Made by a program: the position numbers and the translations under genes. From Neolewinella aurantiaca (GTDB taxonomy: Bacteria; Bacteroidota; Bacteroidia; Chitinophagales; Saprospiraceae), in contig NZ_VOXD01000037.1 of assembly GCF_008014675.1 (NCBI RefSeq), positions 1-60,948 on the forward strand: a stretch of DNA of 60,948 nucleotides, in the 5' to 3' direction. Positions 45,231 through 53,755 of the stretch are shown piece by piece. The stretch's first letter is position 1, and every line of letters begins with the position of its first letter. The notes beneath the pieces are model-generated. The model worked only from the letters and a program-made list of their open reading frames with translations. It was not told the origin of the DNA and did not search any database.

Positions 45231-46157
45231 ATGGCTTATCTCTTTTATTACCTCATTCTATTGCCGGTCAGTTGGTTGCCGCTTCCGGTGCTCTACGGCA
45301 TCGGCCGGTTCTTTTACTGGCTCGGATATCGGGTGCTTAAATACCGCCGCAAAGTAGTCTACGGCAACATCCGTGGCTCTTTCCCTGACTGGACGGAAGC
45401 GCAGGTCGAAGCACAAGTCGAAAAGTTTTACCGCTATTTTTTCGACAGCCTTGCCGAGTCCATTAAGATGTTCTCCATCTCTGAGCGTGAAAGTGTGATT
45501 CGCTGCCGGGTCGAAAACCCGGAATTACTGGCACCCTATACGGCTGCAGGAAAGAGTGTCATCATCTACGGAGCACATTACGCCAACTGGGAAATCGCGG
45601 CAATTTCCTTCCCGTCTCAGCTGAACGGAGCCACGGTGATGGCGATTTACTCGCCCCTCAAAAACGAAACGCTCGATGGCCTTACGCACGGAAACCGTAC
45701 CCGCACCGGCCTGCACCTGGTTTCCCGCCGGGAAGTAGATAAGTATTTCGAGGAAGATCCCGTTCGTCCGGCGGTAGAGATTTTCATCGCGGATCAGTCG
45801 CCCAGCAATGCTGCCTGGTACAAAGTCCACTGGACTCATTTTCTGAACCGAACCACCAGTTTCCTCATGGGCCCCGAACGCTATGCCGTTCGCTATGATC
45901 GTCCTGTCTTCTATATGAACCTCAGAATGGAGAAGCGCGGGCACTACGTCTCCCGCTTGTTTCCGGTTACGGACAAGCCACGGGAAACCGAGCCCGGTTT
46001 CATTACCGAGAAGTTCGTAAGACAGTTGGAAACCGAAATTCAACGCGATCCGACCCCCTGGCTCTGGACGCACCGTCGTTGGAAACGGGGCGTTGCGCCG
46101 GAGGCCGCAGCCGCAATGGAAGGCAAGGACTGGGTTGCCGGGCAATATGAAAGGTAG
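45231..46157 (+). CDS. Lysophospholipid/lipid A acyltransferase family protein (LpxL/HtrB-like)
   Basis: A 308-residue membrane-associated acyltransferase. An N-terminal hydrophobic segment (LFYYLILLPVSWLPLPVLYGIG) anchors it; the catalytic HxxxxE motif is GAHYANWE near residue 123. IADQSPSN near 186 and FLMGPERYAVRYDRPVFYMNL near 206 match the LpxL/LpxM family that adds secondary acyl chains to lipid A at the inner membrane. It is consistent with the presence of lpxK in the window. The C-terminus WLWTHRRWKR is the usual family ending. Confidence 0.9.
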   Translation: MAYLFYYLILLPVSWLPLPVLYGIGRFFYWLGYRVLKYRRKVVYGNIRGSFPDWTEAQVEAQVEKFYRYFFDSLAESIKMFSISERESVIRCRVENPELLAPYTAAGKSVIIYGAHYANWEIAAISFPSQLNGATVMAIYSPLKNETLDGLTHGNRTRTGLHLVSRREVDKYFEEDPVRPAVEIFIADQSPSNAAWYKVHWTHFLNRTTSFLMGPERYAVRYDRPVFYMNLRMEKRGHYVSRLFPVTDKPRETEPGFITEKFVRQLETEIQRDPTPWLWTHRRWKRGVAPEAAAAMEGKDWVAGQYER

Positions 46158-46201
46158 CGCAGGGTAGGGTCGCAGGACCGCTTCAGGCCCGCCCACAATT
46201 T

Positions 46202-46852
46202 TTAATCAAGAAACCGGAGCACTCCTGTATCCATTGGGGTCCAGACTGCGGTCTTTACCCCGATACGGCGCAAGCCTATGTTGACCCAGGTATTGCACGT
46301 TTTGAACATAGAGTAATTTCCGTGGGCTTCGTAGAAGCGGTCGTGTTCGGTGTATCCTTTGCCTACCAGTTCCATCACCTGGCCGTTAGCGTCGGTTCTG
46401 AAGGTCGGGATGATGTAGGCCCACAGCTGGCTGAGCTGCTCGTCGCTGAGGTTTATGTGGGACCAGGTGGCATGAACGGCAGCGTGTTCGGTAACGTGCA
46501 TCGCCGTCGCACTGGGCAGAAACATCGCTTTGATGGCAACCTTCGGGCTGAGTTCCGCCCAGGTTGGCGTATCGAGGTAAAAGCCCTTGTCTCCCCACCC
46601 GATGGCAAGCATGGTGGTGCCGGGGGCGTAAGCCAACTGGCTGAGCAACTGGTCGGGCACCATCTCCAGCGGGAAAACCAGATCGAGGTGCACTCCGTTG
46701 GAGTGCGCGTAAATGCGGTTTGGCCCCGACTTATTCGAAGACGCTGTATTGACCGGGATGTAGGACAACAAAAAAGACAAGCCCACATAAATACCCAAAA
46801 AGAGAAAAAGCCAGGCCAAGACTTTTCCCGAGAATAGAAAAACACCCTTCAT
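46202..46852 (-). CDS. DUF2459 / TIGR02117 family protein
   Basis: A 216-residue protein anchored by one membrane helix (KVLAWLFLFLGIYVGLSFLLS, about 10-30) with the rest presumably periplasmic. YAHSNGVHLDLVFP near residue 49, IGWGDKGFYLDTPTW near 85 and FKTCNTWVNIGLRRIGVKT near 188 are the conserved blocks of DUF2459, a family of unknown function with conserved His, Cys and Asn residues that may be a cysteine-type hydrolase. The start at 46852 is supported by a TACCTTTA box ending five bases upstream on the minus strand; the 60-codon extension is rejected. Confidence 0.8.
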   Translation of the reverse strand: MKGVFLFSGKVLAWLFLFLGIYVGLSFLLSYIPVNTASSNKSGPNRIYAHSNGVHLDLVFPLEMVPDQLLSQLAYAPGTTMLAIGWGDKGFYLDTPTWAELSPKVAIKAMFLPSATAMHVTEHAAVHATWSHINLSDEQLSQLWAYIIPTFRTDANGQVMELVGKGYTEHDRFYEAHGNYSMFKTCNTWVNIGLRRIGVKTAVWTPMDTGVLRFLD

Positions 46853-47115
46853 GCGCCTAAAGGTAATGAATGTGGGATTGGAGGCTTTTCCGAACTTCTT
46901 TCGTGTACAGCACGGAAAGAACGATCGCGGGAATTTTACCCGGCTATCACGTCCTCGCCGTTGGACCGGGGATAAAGAGGAAAACCGGGCGTCTTGTAGT
47001 CCACGCGTTTTTTTCTCCGGGGCTGAGCACATTCGGTCAGCTACCCAGGCAAGTAATCTTGGTCTGTGTTTTCAGTAATTCAGTTGCAATCTGCGCGGGA
47101 AGATAAAATGTCGCC

Positions 47116-47604
47116 TTACCGTGGCCTGCGGGTACGCTCCCACAGTTTTTTGCGGAACTCGCGCTCTACCTCTGGCAGGCGGATAACCTTGGTGGCGGGC
47201 AAAATTTTGAGGTACTTGTCTTCTGCTTCCAGGGTCAGGGTTAGCATCTGCTGTTTATGGGTGCGGCGGTTCAGCAGTTCTGTCCGGGCTTCCTCTTCGG
47301 TGTATTCCTGGGTTGCGTGACCGGGCGTTTTGCGGGCGGGGCCATCCTTCTTGCCTTCGGCAAGGCGCTCTTCGTATTCCCAATAAACGGGGAAAAAGTC
47401 AGCGGCTTGCTGCGCGGTCAGTGCCAGCTCTTCGGTGATGAAAGCCTGACGTGCGGCCTTGATGCGGCCGAAGCGTTCGGAGCGCATTTCTGTGCCTGCC
47501 CGTTCCGTCCGCTCTCCGGGCAAAGAGGTATTACGACCGGGTTGCGCCACGAGCGAGGTTGCAGTGATCATAAAAAATGCAAGGAAGAAAAATAGCTTAT
47601 TCAT
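47116..47604 (-). CDS. Exported CpxP/Spy-like or sensor-type periplasmic protein
   Basis: A 162-residue protein with signal peptide MNKLFFFLAFFMITATSLVAQ. The mature part is helical and charged: IKAARQAFITEELALTAQQAADFFPVYWEYE near 55-83 contains the E-L-x-L-T-x-x-x-A-x-x-F/W pattern of Bacteroidota proteins distantly like Spy/CpxP and zinc-resistance proteins. It is the last gene of an overlapping three-gene operon with an ECF sigma factor and a putative anti-sigma factor, overlapping the preceding gene by eight bases, so it is likely an envelope-stress output or sensor. Confidence 0.7.
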   Translation of the reverse strand: MNKLFFFLAFFMITATSLVAQPGRNTSLPGERTERAGTEMRSERFGRIKAARQAFITEELALTAQQAADFFPVYWEYEERLAEGKKDGPARKTPGHATQEYTEEEARTELLNRRTHKQQMLTLTLEAEDKYLKILPATKVIRLPEVEREFRKKLWERTRRPR

Positions 47605-47989
47605 AGGATTCAAAGTTGTAGGCCTCGGCGGCAAAGAGTTCGGTCTCGAAGTTGTCGAGGTTGTCAGTGATATAGGCCTCGATGTCGGACGCATCGATTT
47701 CGGCGAGGAGGTCTTCACTGGCTGGCTGTTGGGTCTCGGTAGCGAGTTGTTCGCTGCCTGAACCATTGGGCCAAAGGAGCACAGTGGCAACCAAAAGCAA
47801 GACCACCGATGCCGCAAGGCTGAGCCATTTGCGATTAATGCCAACGGTGCGGGCGGGTTGCTTACCGGCCTCGATGCTGCGGGTTGCAAGTTCGTCAAAG
47901 TAGCCGGGCGCAGGCGTCCGGAAACCATCGCCGCGCTGTTGCAGCTCGGCCAGCAGGCCCGTCAGTTCGGTTTTTTCGTTATTGGACAT
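47597..47989 (-). CDS. Putative anti-sigma factor (short)
   Basis: A 130-residue protein with one membrane helix near 55-73 (WLSLAASVVLLLVATVLLW). The N-terminal part includes FRTPAPGYFDELATRSIEAG, a segment typical of Bacteroidota anti-sigma-like proteins; the C-terminal half is acidic and extracytoplasmic. Its start overlaps the sigma-factor stop by 11 bases and its end overlaps the next gene by eight bases, indicating translational coupling. No zinc motif is visible. Confidence 0.65.
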   Translation of the reverse strand: MSNNEKTELTGLLAELQQRGDGFRTPAPGYFDELATRSIEAGKQPARTVGINRKWLSLAASVVLLLVATVLLWPNGSGSEQLATETQQPASEDLLAEIDASDIEAYITDNLDNFETELFAAEAYNFESYE

Positions 47990-48539
47990 ATGCTTTCAGT
48001 TGAGATTCTATTTTTTTTACGGCCAGGTGGTAGCTGGCTTTGAGTGCTCCCTCGGATGTTCCGGTGATTTCGGCGATTTGCCGGTAAGGCAGGTCGTCGA
48101 AATACCGGAAGCTGAAAACAGCACGTTGCTTCGCGGGCAGCGTCGCCAGGGCACGGTGCAGGTGCGCCTGGGCTTCGTCGCCGTCGAAGTAAGCATCGGC
48201 TTCCAGTTGCCGGTCGGCAATGCTACCTGGTTCTTCGGAACTGAAGCGGGCGTTGCGGCGTTGGCTGCTGCGCAGCCAGCTCAGGGCCTCATTGGTGGCA
48301 ATGCGGTAGAGCCAAGTACTTAGTTTGCTGTCGCCACGAAACTTCTTCAGGTTGCGGTAAGCCTTCACGAGGGTATTTTGCAACACGTCGTCCGTATCCG
48401 CACCAGAGTGTAGCATACGCAACAGGTGGCGGTGCAGGGCGGGGCCGTACGCGGCCACCAGCTTACGGAAAGCGGCGTCGCGTTGGCGCGGGTCGTTCAA
48501 TTCCCCGAGGAGGGTTGCTTCGTCGGTTGTTGGGATCAT
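47979..48539 (-). CDS. ECF-type RNA polymerase sigma factor
   Basis: The 186-residue protein has sigma region 2 (AYGPALHRHLLRMLHSGADTDDVLQNTLVKAYRNL, about 27-62) and region 4 (TLPAKQRAVFSFRYFDDLPYRQIAEITGTSEGALKASYHLAVKKI, about 131-177). It leads the overlapping operon with the short anti-sigma-like protein and the CpxP-like protein. Distinct from the other ECF factor at 16029 in sequence and in partner genes, so the window encodes two separate envelope-type regulatory systems. Confidence 0.9.
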   Translation of the reverse strand: MIPTTDEATLLGELNDPRQRDAAFRKLVAAYGPALHRHLLRMLHSGADTDDVLQNTLVKAYRNLKKFRGDSKLSTWLYRIATNEALSWLRSSQRRNARFSSEEPGSIADRQLEADAYFDGDEAQAHLHRALATLPAKQRAVFSFRYFDDLPYRQIAEITGTSEGALKASYHLAVKKIESQLKAYVQ

Positions 48540-48595
48540 TCATAAAGTTGGACGCTTCCGGAGCTTCAAGGTTTATTCCAATGGTCGTTTTTTTT

Positions 48596-48614
48596 GCGCG
48601 ACCGCAGGGTGCAA
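48596..48614 (-). repeat. Dispersed motif copy, intergenic
   Basis: GCGCGACCGCAGGGTGCAA, consensus with one substitution and one inserted G, in the spacer between the divergent sigma gene and the carboxypeptidase-regulatory-like gene. Confidence 0.5.
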
Positions 48615-48711
48615 GGTGGGGCGTTTAAAGAGCAATGCCTATTTTAGCACGGCGCTTTGCCGGACAATTGATGCCGTGCCGAAGCAAAATCACCTCGTAG
48701 ACACCTTACTC

Positions 48712-49560
48712 ATGTACACCAAACTCTGTTTTCTCCTCTCCATCTGTTGTTGTTGCTACCTCCCCGCTCAAACCGTTCTGTCGGGCAGCGTTGTTGATGC
48801 CGGCACCGGTGCGCCGCTTCACTTCGCTACGGTTGCCGTAGCGGGCCAGCCTTACGGTACACTCACCGCCGAAGACGGTAGCTTTGAACTCAATACCCCG
48901 GAAACCCTCGCTCCCGCAGCAACCATCGTCGTCTCCTACCTGGGCTACGGTGCAGAAGAATACACACTTGCCGACCTGGCGGGCGGTGCGGATATCAAAC
49001 TCCGCCCCGGCAGTCTGGGACTGCCAGTGGTAGAAGTCTCCTCGGCCGGAGAGCTCACTGCCATTGAGCTGGGCCGGAAGGAACGCAAGGCTATTACGTT
49101 CTATCAAGACGTTTTCGAGCAAACGTACCAGCTCGCCAGCCGCATCAATAACCCGGAGAAAAGAGAGGGCGTAATTACCGGCATCCGTTATTACTTCGGG
49201 AAAGCTGCAAAGAAGGGAAAGCCGGTACGCATCAATTTTTACAGCGTCGACCCGGCCTGCGACTGCCCGGGCAGCCCGTTGCACGCTTCCTCCATCATCC
49301 CCGGAAAGAATAAATCGAGATGGAACAAACTCGACCTCACTGCCGATCAGGTCGTTTTGCCCGCAGGCGACTTTTTTGTCGCTTTTGAGTGGCTTGCGCT
49401 GAGCCTGCCGAATGCTTCAGCCCTCAACTTTAGCATCGGGATTATCCCGGACCGCAACGCTGCGGCTATATACGAGAAAGTTGGAGGGGCACCCTGGGCC
49501 GAATCGGTTAAGCGCGGCATCTACCGGCCTTTAGTGCGGGTCTCCGGAAAAGTAAACTAG
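48712..49560 (+). CDS. Exported protein with carboxypeptidase-regulatory-like domain
   Basis: A 282-residue protein starting MYTKLCFLLSICCCCYLPAQ, a signal peptide with an unusual run of four Cys. An in-frame ATG at 48616 would add 32 residues before it and is not used. Residues ~22-100 form a CarboxypepD_reg-like beta sandwich (VLSGSVVDAGTGAPLHFATVAV, GTLTAEDGSFELN, VVSYLGYGAEE), common at the N-terminus of TonB-dependent receptors and adhesins. The C-terminal ~150 residues are a separate beta-rich module seen in stand-alone Bacteroidota proteins. No receptor barrel follows. Confidence 0.8.
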   Translation: MYTKLCFLLSICCCCYLPAQTVLSGSVVDAGTGAPLHFATVAVAGQPYGTLTAEDGSFELNTPETLAPAATIVVSYLGYGAEEYTLADLAGGADIKLRPGSLGLPVVEVSSAGELTAIELGRKERKAITFYQDVFEQTYQLASRINNPEKREGVITGIRYYFGKAAKKGKPVRINFYSVDPACDCPGSPLHASSIIPGKNKSRWNKLDLTADQVVLPAGDFFVAFEWLALSLPNASALNFSIGIIPDRNAAAIYEKVGGAPWAESVKRGIYRPLVRVSGKVN

Positions 49561-49610
49561 AGAAAACCGATCGGTGCAAGTCTGTAATCTTTGCTCATTA
49601 AATATTCTTC

Positions 49611-49632
49611 CTTTGCACCCGCGGCCGCGGCC
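49611..49632 (+). repeat. Dispersed GCGGCCGC motif copy upstream of lpxK
   Basis: CTTTGCACCCGCGGCCGCGG followed by CC, one or two bases from consensus, ending 60 bases before the lpxK start. Confidence 0.6.
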
Positions 49633-49691
49633 CCACACACAACTACTCTGGCACGGAAATTGTAAAGGATAGATAATTAATCCATTGATCC

Positions 49692-50759
49692 TTGGTCCAG
49701 ACCAAACTTGCCAAAGCTTTACTTTCTCCCTTCTCGCTGCTCTACGGCCTGGGGGTGAGTTTTCGGAACTGGACCTACGAACGGGGCCTGCAGAAGAGTA
49801 TCTCTTTTTCAGTGCCCGTTATCAGTGTGGGTAACCTGACCGTAGGCGGGGCCGGTAAAACGCCCCACATCGAGTACCTGATCCGCGGGCTGGAGCCCTA
49901 CCTCAATATCGCAACCCTGAGCCGGGGCTACCGCCGCAAAAGCAAGGGGTTCATCCACGTGCAGCCGCACATGGACGCGAACATGGTGGGCGACGAGCCT
50001 CTGCAGTACGCCCGGAAGTTTCCCGGCTTAACGGTGACCGTTGCCGAAGAGCGCGCCTTTGCCATTCCGGAAATAATGGCCCGCAAGCCCGATACCCAGT
50101 TGGTTTTGCTCGACGATGCTTTCCAGCACCGGTCCGTAAAACCCGGGCTCAATATCCTGCTCACTACCTTCGACAATCCTTTCACGCAAGATTACCTCCT
50201 GCCCAGTGGCCGGTTGCGGGAGTGGCGCTCGGGCTACGAGCGGGCCGATATCATCATCGTCTCTAAATGCCCCCGCGACCTTGACCGCGCCACTGCGGAT
50301 GCTCTGATCGAAGAGATTGAGCCGCTGCCCCACCAACGGGTATTCTTCAGCTACTACGACTATGCTGCCCCTTACTACATGCTCGACCATCGCTACCGCC
50401 TGAAAATGGAGGAAAACGTAAGCGTGCTGCTCATCTCGGCCATCGCTAATACAGATTACCTGCTGGAGCACCTGCACCGGCAGAGCCCGCACGTCCAGAC
50501 CCTCGATTACGAAGACCACCATTACTTCGACCGTAGGGACCTGGGCAACCTGAAGCTTCGTTTCACCGAAATGCCCGGCAAGCATAAAGCGATCATCACT
50601 ACCGAAAAAGACGCTACCCGCCTGGAATTGCACCGCGATTTCATCCTGAAGGAACGGTTGCCCATCTTCGTACTTCCCCTGGCGGTCCGTTTTCATTTCG
50701 GGGAAGGGCCGGAGTTCGATACCCTCGTCCGGGATTACCTGCTGGAGTTTAAAGCTTAA
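49692..50759 (+). CDS. lpxK: Tetraacyldisaccharide 4'-kinase
   Basis: Phosphorylates the 4' position of the lipid A disaccharide precursor at the inner membrane. In the 355-residue protein the N-terminal membrane-associated segment (LLSPFSLLYGLGVSFRNWTYERG) is followed by the P-loop PVISVGNLTVGGAGKTPHIEYL near 40-60, SRGYRRKSKGF near 76 and LLDDAFQHRSVKPGLNILL near 139, all diagnostic. The start is TTG at 49692: no ATG lies at the expected position, and the family N-terminus aligns here. It fits with the LpxL-like acyltransferase as part of lipid A synthesis. Confidence 0.93.
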   Translation: MVQTKLAKALLSPFSLLYGLGVSFRNWTYERGLQKSISFSVPVISVGNLTVGGAGKTPHIEYLIRGLEPYLNIATLSRGYRRKSKGFIHVQPHMDANMVGDEPLQYARKFPGLTVTVAEERAFAIPEIMARKPDTQLVLLDDAFQHRSVKPGLNILLTTFDNPFTQDYLLPSGRLREWRSGYERADIIIVSKCPRDLDRATADALIEEIEPLPHQRVFFSYYDYAAPYYMLDHRYRLKMEENVSVLLISAIANTDYLLEHLHRQSPHVQTLDYEDHHYFDRRDLGNLKLRFTEMPGKHKAIITTEKDATRLELHRDFILKERLPIFVLPLAVRFHFGEGPEFDTLVRDYLLEFKA

Positions 50760-50845
50760 GGGCAGTTGCCAGACCAGCAGGGCGCAAAAGAAAACAGGAG
50801 CACTTCTCCTGAGGAAAAACAGTGCTGACCTTTCCCGAATTTCCC

Positions 50846-50853
50846 TACCTTCG
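50846..50853 (+). promoter_or_regulatory. -7 promoter box (TACCTTCG) for the dihydroorotase-like gene
   Basis: TACCTTCG ends four bases before the ATG at 50858, so the transcript would begin about one base before the start codon. Confidence 0.55.
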
Positions 50854-50857
50854 CCCT

Positions 50858-52123
50858 ATGCTAATCCGTAACGCAAAAATCGTTGACCTTAACGGACCGA
50901 ATCACGGTAAAACCCTTGATGTTCGTATCGAAGGCGGCCTCATCGCTGAACTGGGCGAAAAGCTTAAAGCGAAAGAAAAAGAGGAGGTCAAAGATCTCTC
51001 CGGTCTCCACATTTCTCCGGGTTTTACCGACCTGGGCGCGTACCTGGGCGATCCGGGTTTTGAGGAACGCGAAGACATCGCAAGCCTGCGGGCCGCCGCC
51101 GCTGCGGGCGGCTACACCTCCGTTGCGGTGCTGCCCAACACCGATCCGGTGCGGCAGTCTGTTGCGGATGTGGCCTACCTGATCCGTCAGAACGGAGCGC
51201 ACCCCACAGACCTGATTCCACTGGCAGCGTTAAGCAAAAACCTGGACGGTAAGGACATGACTGAAATGCTGGAGCTCAACGATGCCGGAGCACCCGTTTT
51301 TACCGATGGCCCCGAGCACAAGGTTTCCGGGAGTCTGCTCAAGCGGACCCTGGAATACTCCAAAGTACGCGACCTGGTCGTGATGATTTCTCCTTACGAC
51401 GAGCAACTCGTCCCCGACGGGCAGATGCACGAAGGCGAGGTAAGTACCCGCCTGGGGCTGCGTGGAATTCCCGCCATGAGCGAAACCATTCCGCTGAAGG
51501 AAGCAATGGATATTCTGGAGTACACCGGTGGTGTTCTTTACGTTCATTTGCTATCTACCGAAGCAGGAGTAGCAGAGGTGAGGCGGGCAAAAGCACAGGG
51601 GTTGAGTGTTTACGCGACCGTTAGTGCCCATCACCTTCAGTTTACGGCAGAAGAATTGGGTAGTTTTGATCCGAACTTCAAGATGTTGCCTCCCCTGCGC
51701 GGAGAATCCGACCGGATGGCCCTCATTGAGGGGTTGAAAGACGGTACCATCGATGCCATTGTGAGCAATCACTTCGCCCGCCACGGCGAAGAGAAAGACC
51801 TTGAGTTTTCTTACGCTGACTTTGGGGCAATCGGTTTGCAAACGGCCTTCCGGCAGGCGCTGCTGGCCCTGAAGGATCACCTCAGCCTGGAAGAAATTGT
51901 AGCCCGGTTTTCCACCCGCCCGACCCGGCTCCTTGGTCCCGATCCTTTGCACCTGCGCTCCGGCGCCCCCGCAAACCTCACGCTTTTCACTCCGGACGGA
52001 GAGGAGGAGTTTCTCGCTACTGAGTTGAAGGGAAAAACCAACAACAGTCCGCTGCTGGGCAAGACGCTGCCGGGAGCAATTCTTGGCGTGGTAAACAATG
52101 GCGTTGTCCACTGGAATGAATAG
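50858..52123 (+). CDS. Dihydroorotase-like amidohydrolase lacking metal-binding residues
   Basis: A 421-residue member of the cyclic amidohydrolase fold by overall pattern: MLIRNAKIVDLNG, GLHISPGFTDLGAYLGDPG (near 55), GGYTSVAVLPNTDPVR (near 85), SAHHLQFTAEELGSFDPNFKMLPPLR (near 258) and a final beta-sandwich. The catalytic His-x-His of active dihydroorotases (normally in D-x-H-x-H-L-R-x-P-G) is replaced by D-L-G-A-Y-L-G-D-P-G, and the usual T-D-H-A-P-H is S-N-H-F-A-R-H. Both changes remove zinc ligands, so hydrolysis is unlikely. Bacteroidota commonly carry such PyrC-like proteins; they may be structural partners of aspartate transcarbamoylase. It precedes a glycosyltransferase gene. Confidence 0.85.
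   Translation: MLIRNAKIVDLNGPNHGKTLDVRIEGGLIAELGEKLKAKEKEEVKDLSGLHISPGFTDLGAYLGDPGFEEREDIASLRAAAAAGGYTSVAVLPNTDPVRQSVADVAYLIRQNGAHPTDLIPLAALSKNLDGKDMTEMLELNDAGAPVFTDGPEHKVSGSLLKRTLEYSKVRDLVVMISPYDEQLVPDGQMHEGEVSTRLGLRGIPAMSETIPLKEAMDILEYTGGVLYVHLLSTEAGVAEVRRAKAQGLSVYATVSAHHLQFTAEELGSFDPNFKMLPPLRGESDRMALIEGLKDGTIDAIVSNHFARHGEEKDLEFSYADFGAIGLQTAFRQALLALKDHLSLEEIVARFSTRPTRLLGPDPLHLRSGAPANLTLFTPDGEEEFLATELKGKTNNSPLLGKTLPGAILGVVNNGVVHWNE
51944..51967 (+). repeat. Dispersed motif copy, degenerate, inside the dihydroorotase-like gene
   Basis: CCTTTGCACCTGCGCTCCGG followed by CGCC keeps TTTGCACCTGCG and the distal CGCC. It encodes D-P-L-H-L-R-S-G-A. Confidence 0.5.
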
Positions 52124-52175
52124 CAATTCATCGTCCCCGGAAAGCCAACCACCTGACGGTATAAAAGACTAACAC

Positions 52176-52183
52176 TACCTTTG
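52176..52183 (+). promoter_or_regulatory. -7 promoter box (TACCTTTG) for the glycosyltransferase gene
   Basis: TACCTTTG ends four bases before the ATG at 52188; a leader of about one base is predicted. Confidence 0.55.
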
Positions 52184-52187
52184 CTGT

Positions 52188-53144
52188 ATGGACATAAGCG
52201 TCGTAGTACCATTATTCAACGAAGAAGAATCTCTGCCTGAGCTCACGGCCTGGATTGATCGTGTAATGAAGGCCAATGACCTGTCTTACGAGGTTTGGAT
52301 GATCGACGACGGCAGTACTGACCGCAGCTGGCAGGTTGTACAGGAACTGCGGGCCGAAAACCCTAATCTCAAAGCCGTGAAATTTCAGCGGAACTACGGG
52401 AAGAGCCCGGCCTTGTACGTGGGCTTCAAGCAGGTGATCGGCGACGTAGTCATTACTATGGACGCTGACTTGCAGGACAGCCCGGATGAGATTCCTGAGC
52501 TTTACCGGATGGTAAAAGAAGAAGGCTTCGACCTGGTGTCGGGCTGGAAAAAGAAGCGGCACGATCCGCTTGGCAAAACGCTTCCGTCTAAGTTCTTCAA
52601 CGCCGTTACCCGTAAAGTGAGCGGAATTGAACTGCATGATTTTAACTGCGGGCTGAAAGCTTACCGCCGCAACGTTGTGAAATCCATCGAGGTGTACGGA
52701 GACATGCACCGGCATATGCCCTTGCTGGCCAAGTGGGCGGGCTTCAACAACATCGGCGAAAAAGTGGTCGAGCACCGGGCGCGCAAGTACGGGTACTCCA
52801 AATTCGGCGTTTCCCGGCTGGTGACGGGTTTTCTCGATCTGCTTTCCCTCATGTTTGTGGGCCAGTTTGGCAAGCGGCCGATGCACCTGTTCGGTACGCT
52901 GGGGACGCTCATGTTCATGGTTGGCCTGGGGAGTTTACTCTACATTGGCGGAGTGAAAATGTACGCGCTGGCCAACAAGATTCCTCACATTCTGGTGGTC
53001 GAAAACCCGTGGTTCTACATCGGCCTTACCAGCATGGTGCTGGGCACCCTTTTGTTTGTGACGGGCTTCCTTGCCGAACTCGTTTCCCGCTCGGGCTCTG
53101 ATCGAAACAACTATTTGGTAGAAGAGATAGTTGGTAAGGAGTAA
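52188..53144 (+). CDS. Glycosyltransferase family 2 protein, dolichol-phosphate-mannose-synthase-like
   Basis: A 318-residue GT2 enzyme starting MDISVVVPLFNEEESLPEL. The nucleotide-sugar site lies near residue 40 (WMIDDGSTDRSWQ) and the metal motif in TMDADLQDSPDEIP near 90; HDFNCGLKAYRR near 148 is typical of DPM1/ArnC-like polyprenyl-phosphate glycosyltransferases. Two C-terminal membrane helices (about 230-255 and 270-297) anchor it, as in the GtrB/ArnC class. It probably attaches a sugar to a polyprenyl phosphate for envelope glycan assembly. It follows the dihydroorotase-like gene by 64 bases with its own promoter box. Confidence 0.92.
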   Translation: MDISVVVPLFNEEESLPELTAWIDRVMKANDLSYEVWMIDDGSTDRSWQVVQELRAENPNLKAVKFQRNYGKSPALYVGFKQVIGDVVITMDADLQDSPDEIPELYRMVKEEGFDLVSGWKKKRHDPLGKTLPSKFFNAVTRKVSGIELHDFNCGLKAYRRNVVKSIEVYGDMHRHMPLLAKWAGFNNIGEKVVEHRARKYGYSKFGVSRLVTGFLDLLSLMFVGQFGKRPMHLFGTLGTLMFMVGLGSLLYIGGVKMYALANKIPHILVVENPWFYIGLTSMVLGTLLFVTGFLAELVSRSGSDRNNYLVEEIVGKE

Positions 53145-53210
53145 AATCTGCAGGGTGCTGCTACGCAATAAGTCGCGCGCCCCGCAGGAAGCAATTCTAT
53201 GCATTTTTTA

Positions 53211-53231
53211 GCGCGCACGCAGGTGCAAAAA
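53211..53231 (-). repeat. Dispersed motif copy upstream of tadA
   Basis: GCGCGCACGCAGGTGCAAAA with one further A: the GCAGGTGCAAAA half is intact and the core is GCGCGCAC. It lies 80 bases upstream of tadA. Confidence 0.5.
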
Positions 53232-53311
53232 TGGTTGAAGGAGCAGGAACGTGTTCTTCGCCCAATCATCCACCTTTGTAACCGGCGGTAGCATTTTACC
53301 CACAACCGACT

Positions 53312-53755
53312 ATGCTAAAGGTTTACGACGATACTTACTTTATGAACCAGGCGTTGGCCCAGGCGCGCCTCGCTGCGGCGGAGGGCGAAATCCCCGTCGG
53401 CGCAGTCGTTGTTTCCAACGAGCGCATAATAGCCAGAGGCTACAACCAAACGGAGCGGCTGAGCGACGTAACGGCCCACGCCGAAGTGATCGCACTGACC
53501 GCCGCAGCCAATCACCTGGGCGATAAATACCTGCACGACTGCACCCTCTACGTTACCCTGGAACCCTGCCCGATGTGTGCCGGAGCGCTTGCCTGGAGCC
53601 AGGTGAGCAGAATCGTTTATGGTGCGAGCGACGACAAACGCGGATTTATGCGTTTCGGGCGGGAAATACTACACCCCAAGACACGGCTGGAGTTTGGTGT
53701 GCTGCACGAAGAATGCAGCGAACTGATGACATCCTTCTTCGCATCACGTCGCTGA
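53312..53755 (+). CDS. tadA: tRNA-specific adenosine deaminase
   Basis: Converts adenosine-34 to inosine in tRNA-Arg(ACG). The 147-residue protein has the zinc deaminase core: HAEVIAL near residue 56 (His ligand and catalytic Glu) and EPCPMCAGAL near 84 (two Cys ligands). GEIPVGAVVV near 24 and WSQVSRIVYGASDDKRGFM near 95 match TadA rather than free-base deaminases. An essential tRNA-modifying enzyme in most bacteria. Length is normal. A box CACCTTTG at about 53270 could be its promoter. Confidence 0.93.
   Translation: MLKVYDDTYFMNQALAQARLAAAEGEIPVGAVVVSNERIIARGYNQTERLSDVTAHAEVIALTAAANHLGDKYLHDCTLYVTLEPCPMCAGALAWSQVSRIVYGASDDKRGFMRFGREILHPKTRLEFGVLHEECSELMTSFFASRR

Noticed and set aside
48152..48172. 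GGTGCAGGTGCGCC word in the second sigma gene as a motif copy
   Set aside because: Only about half the motif matches and the core is missing.
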